5,404 nucleotides of DNA from positions 1 to 5,404 of the forward strand of contig JABXJU010000258.1 in NCBI GenBank assembly GCA_013375405.1, written 5' to 3'. A model generated the notes under the pieces. That model did not search any database. It had not been told where the DNA came from and worked only from the letters and a program-made list of their open reading frames with translations. Position 1 is the stretch's first letter, and each line of letters opens with the position of its first letter. Positions 5,339 to 5,404 of this stretch are shown here, piece after piece. This stretch comes from Candidatus Helarchaeota archaeon (lineage in GTDB: Archaea > Asgardarchaeota > Lokiarchaeia > Helarchaeales > HEL-GB-A). The position numbers were made by a program, and so were the translations under genes.

Positions 5339-5404
5339 CAGTCTGAAATTTCGTAGTTATTTTTTCGTCGGTACTTTTTCTTAAAATACATTATTAAATG
5401 TTTT

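Larger units (their letters stand above)
5203..5404. other. AT-rich non-coding region upstream of gatCAB
   Basis: About 200 bases up to the window edge hold no credible gene. The only reading frame with a fair ribosome binding site encodes nine residues (ATG at 5290, plus strand). The region contains a weak TATA candidate for gatCAB, two oligo-T tracts on the minus strand (5278-5284 and 5329-5336), an inverted repeat at 5311-5338 and a TACGAAATTT match to the regulator palindrome near 5346-5355. An ATG at 5398 runs off the edge and cannot be judged. Confidence 0.6.

Noticed and set aside
1..5404. CRISPR array, insertion sequence, tRNA or phage module
   Set aside because: I saw no regularly spaced repeats, no transposase or integrase, no tRNA-like cloverleaf and no terminal repeats; most of the window is coding.

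Overview
This AT-rich window most likely comes from an archaeon; an Asgard-type lineage is one guess, which the sequence alone cannot settle. The evidence is the archaeal flavour of the GatB, GatA and GatC proteins, Shine-Dalgarno sites that match the GGAGGTGAT type (AAGGAGTGAT before the 69-aa gene, GTGAT before gatB), a GbsR/MarR-like regulator of the kind common in archaea, and a Nudix domain of the class that archaea often fuse to an eIF2B-like protein. No rRNA, tRNA, CRISPR array, transposase or integrase is visible.

Layout: (1) Positions 1-793, plus strand, hold the C-terminal part of a radical SAM/SPASM enzyme cut by the window edge. Seven bases later, behind a strong ribosome binding site, comes a 69-aa cysteine-containing protein of unknown function. 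The two look co-transcribed. (2) Positions 803-1216, minus strand, hold a stand-alone Nudix hydrolase that starts with TTG and converges on the previous pair with only 9 bases between stop codons. (3) Positions 1217-1344 form a divergent intergenic region with TATA-like AT-rich sequence, two small overlapping inverted repeats and a 25-bp near-perfect palindrome just before the next gene. (4) Positions 1345-1881, plus strand, hold a GbsR/MarR-type winged-helix regulator whose DNA is clearly more AT-rich than its neighbours in the stretches counted. (5) Positions 1920-5202, minus strand, hold a complete gatC-gatA-gatB operon encoding the tRNA-dependent amidotransferase, with 9 and 7 bases between genes. 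(6) Positions 5203-5404 are AT-rich and non-coding, with a weak candidate promoter for the gat operon and a T-rich inverted repeat.

Functionally, the gat operon is housekeeping: it converts Asp-tRNA(Asn) and/or Glu-tRNA(Gln) to the amide forms. The regulator probably controls itself and perhaps the divergent Nudix gene through the palindrome; this is inference. The least explained part is the radical SAM/SPASM enzyme with its small Cys-containing partner, which could be a peptide- or protein-modification pair, but its upstream context lies outside the window.
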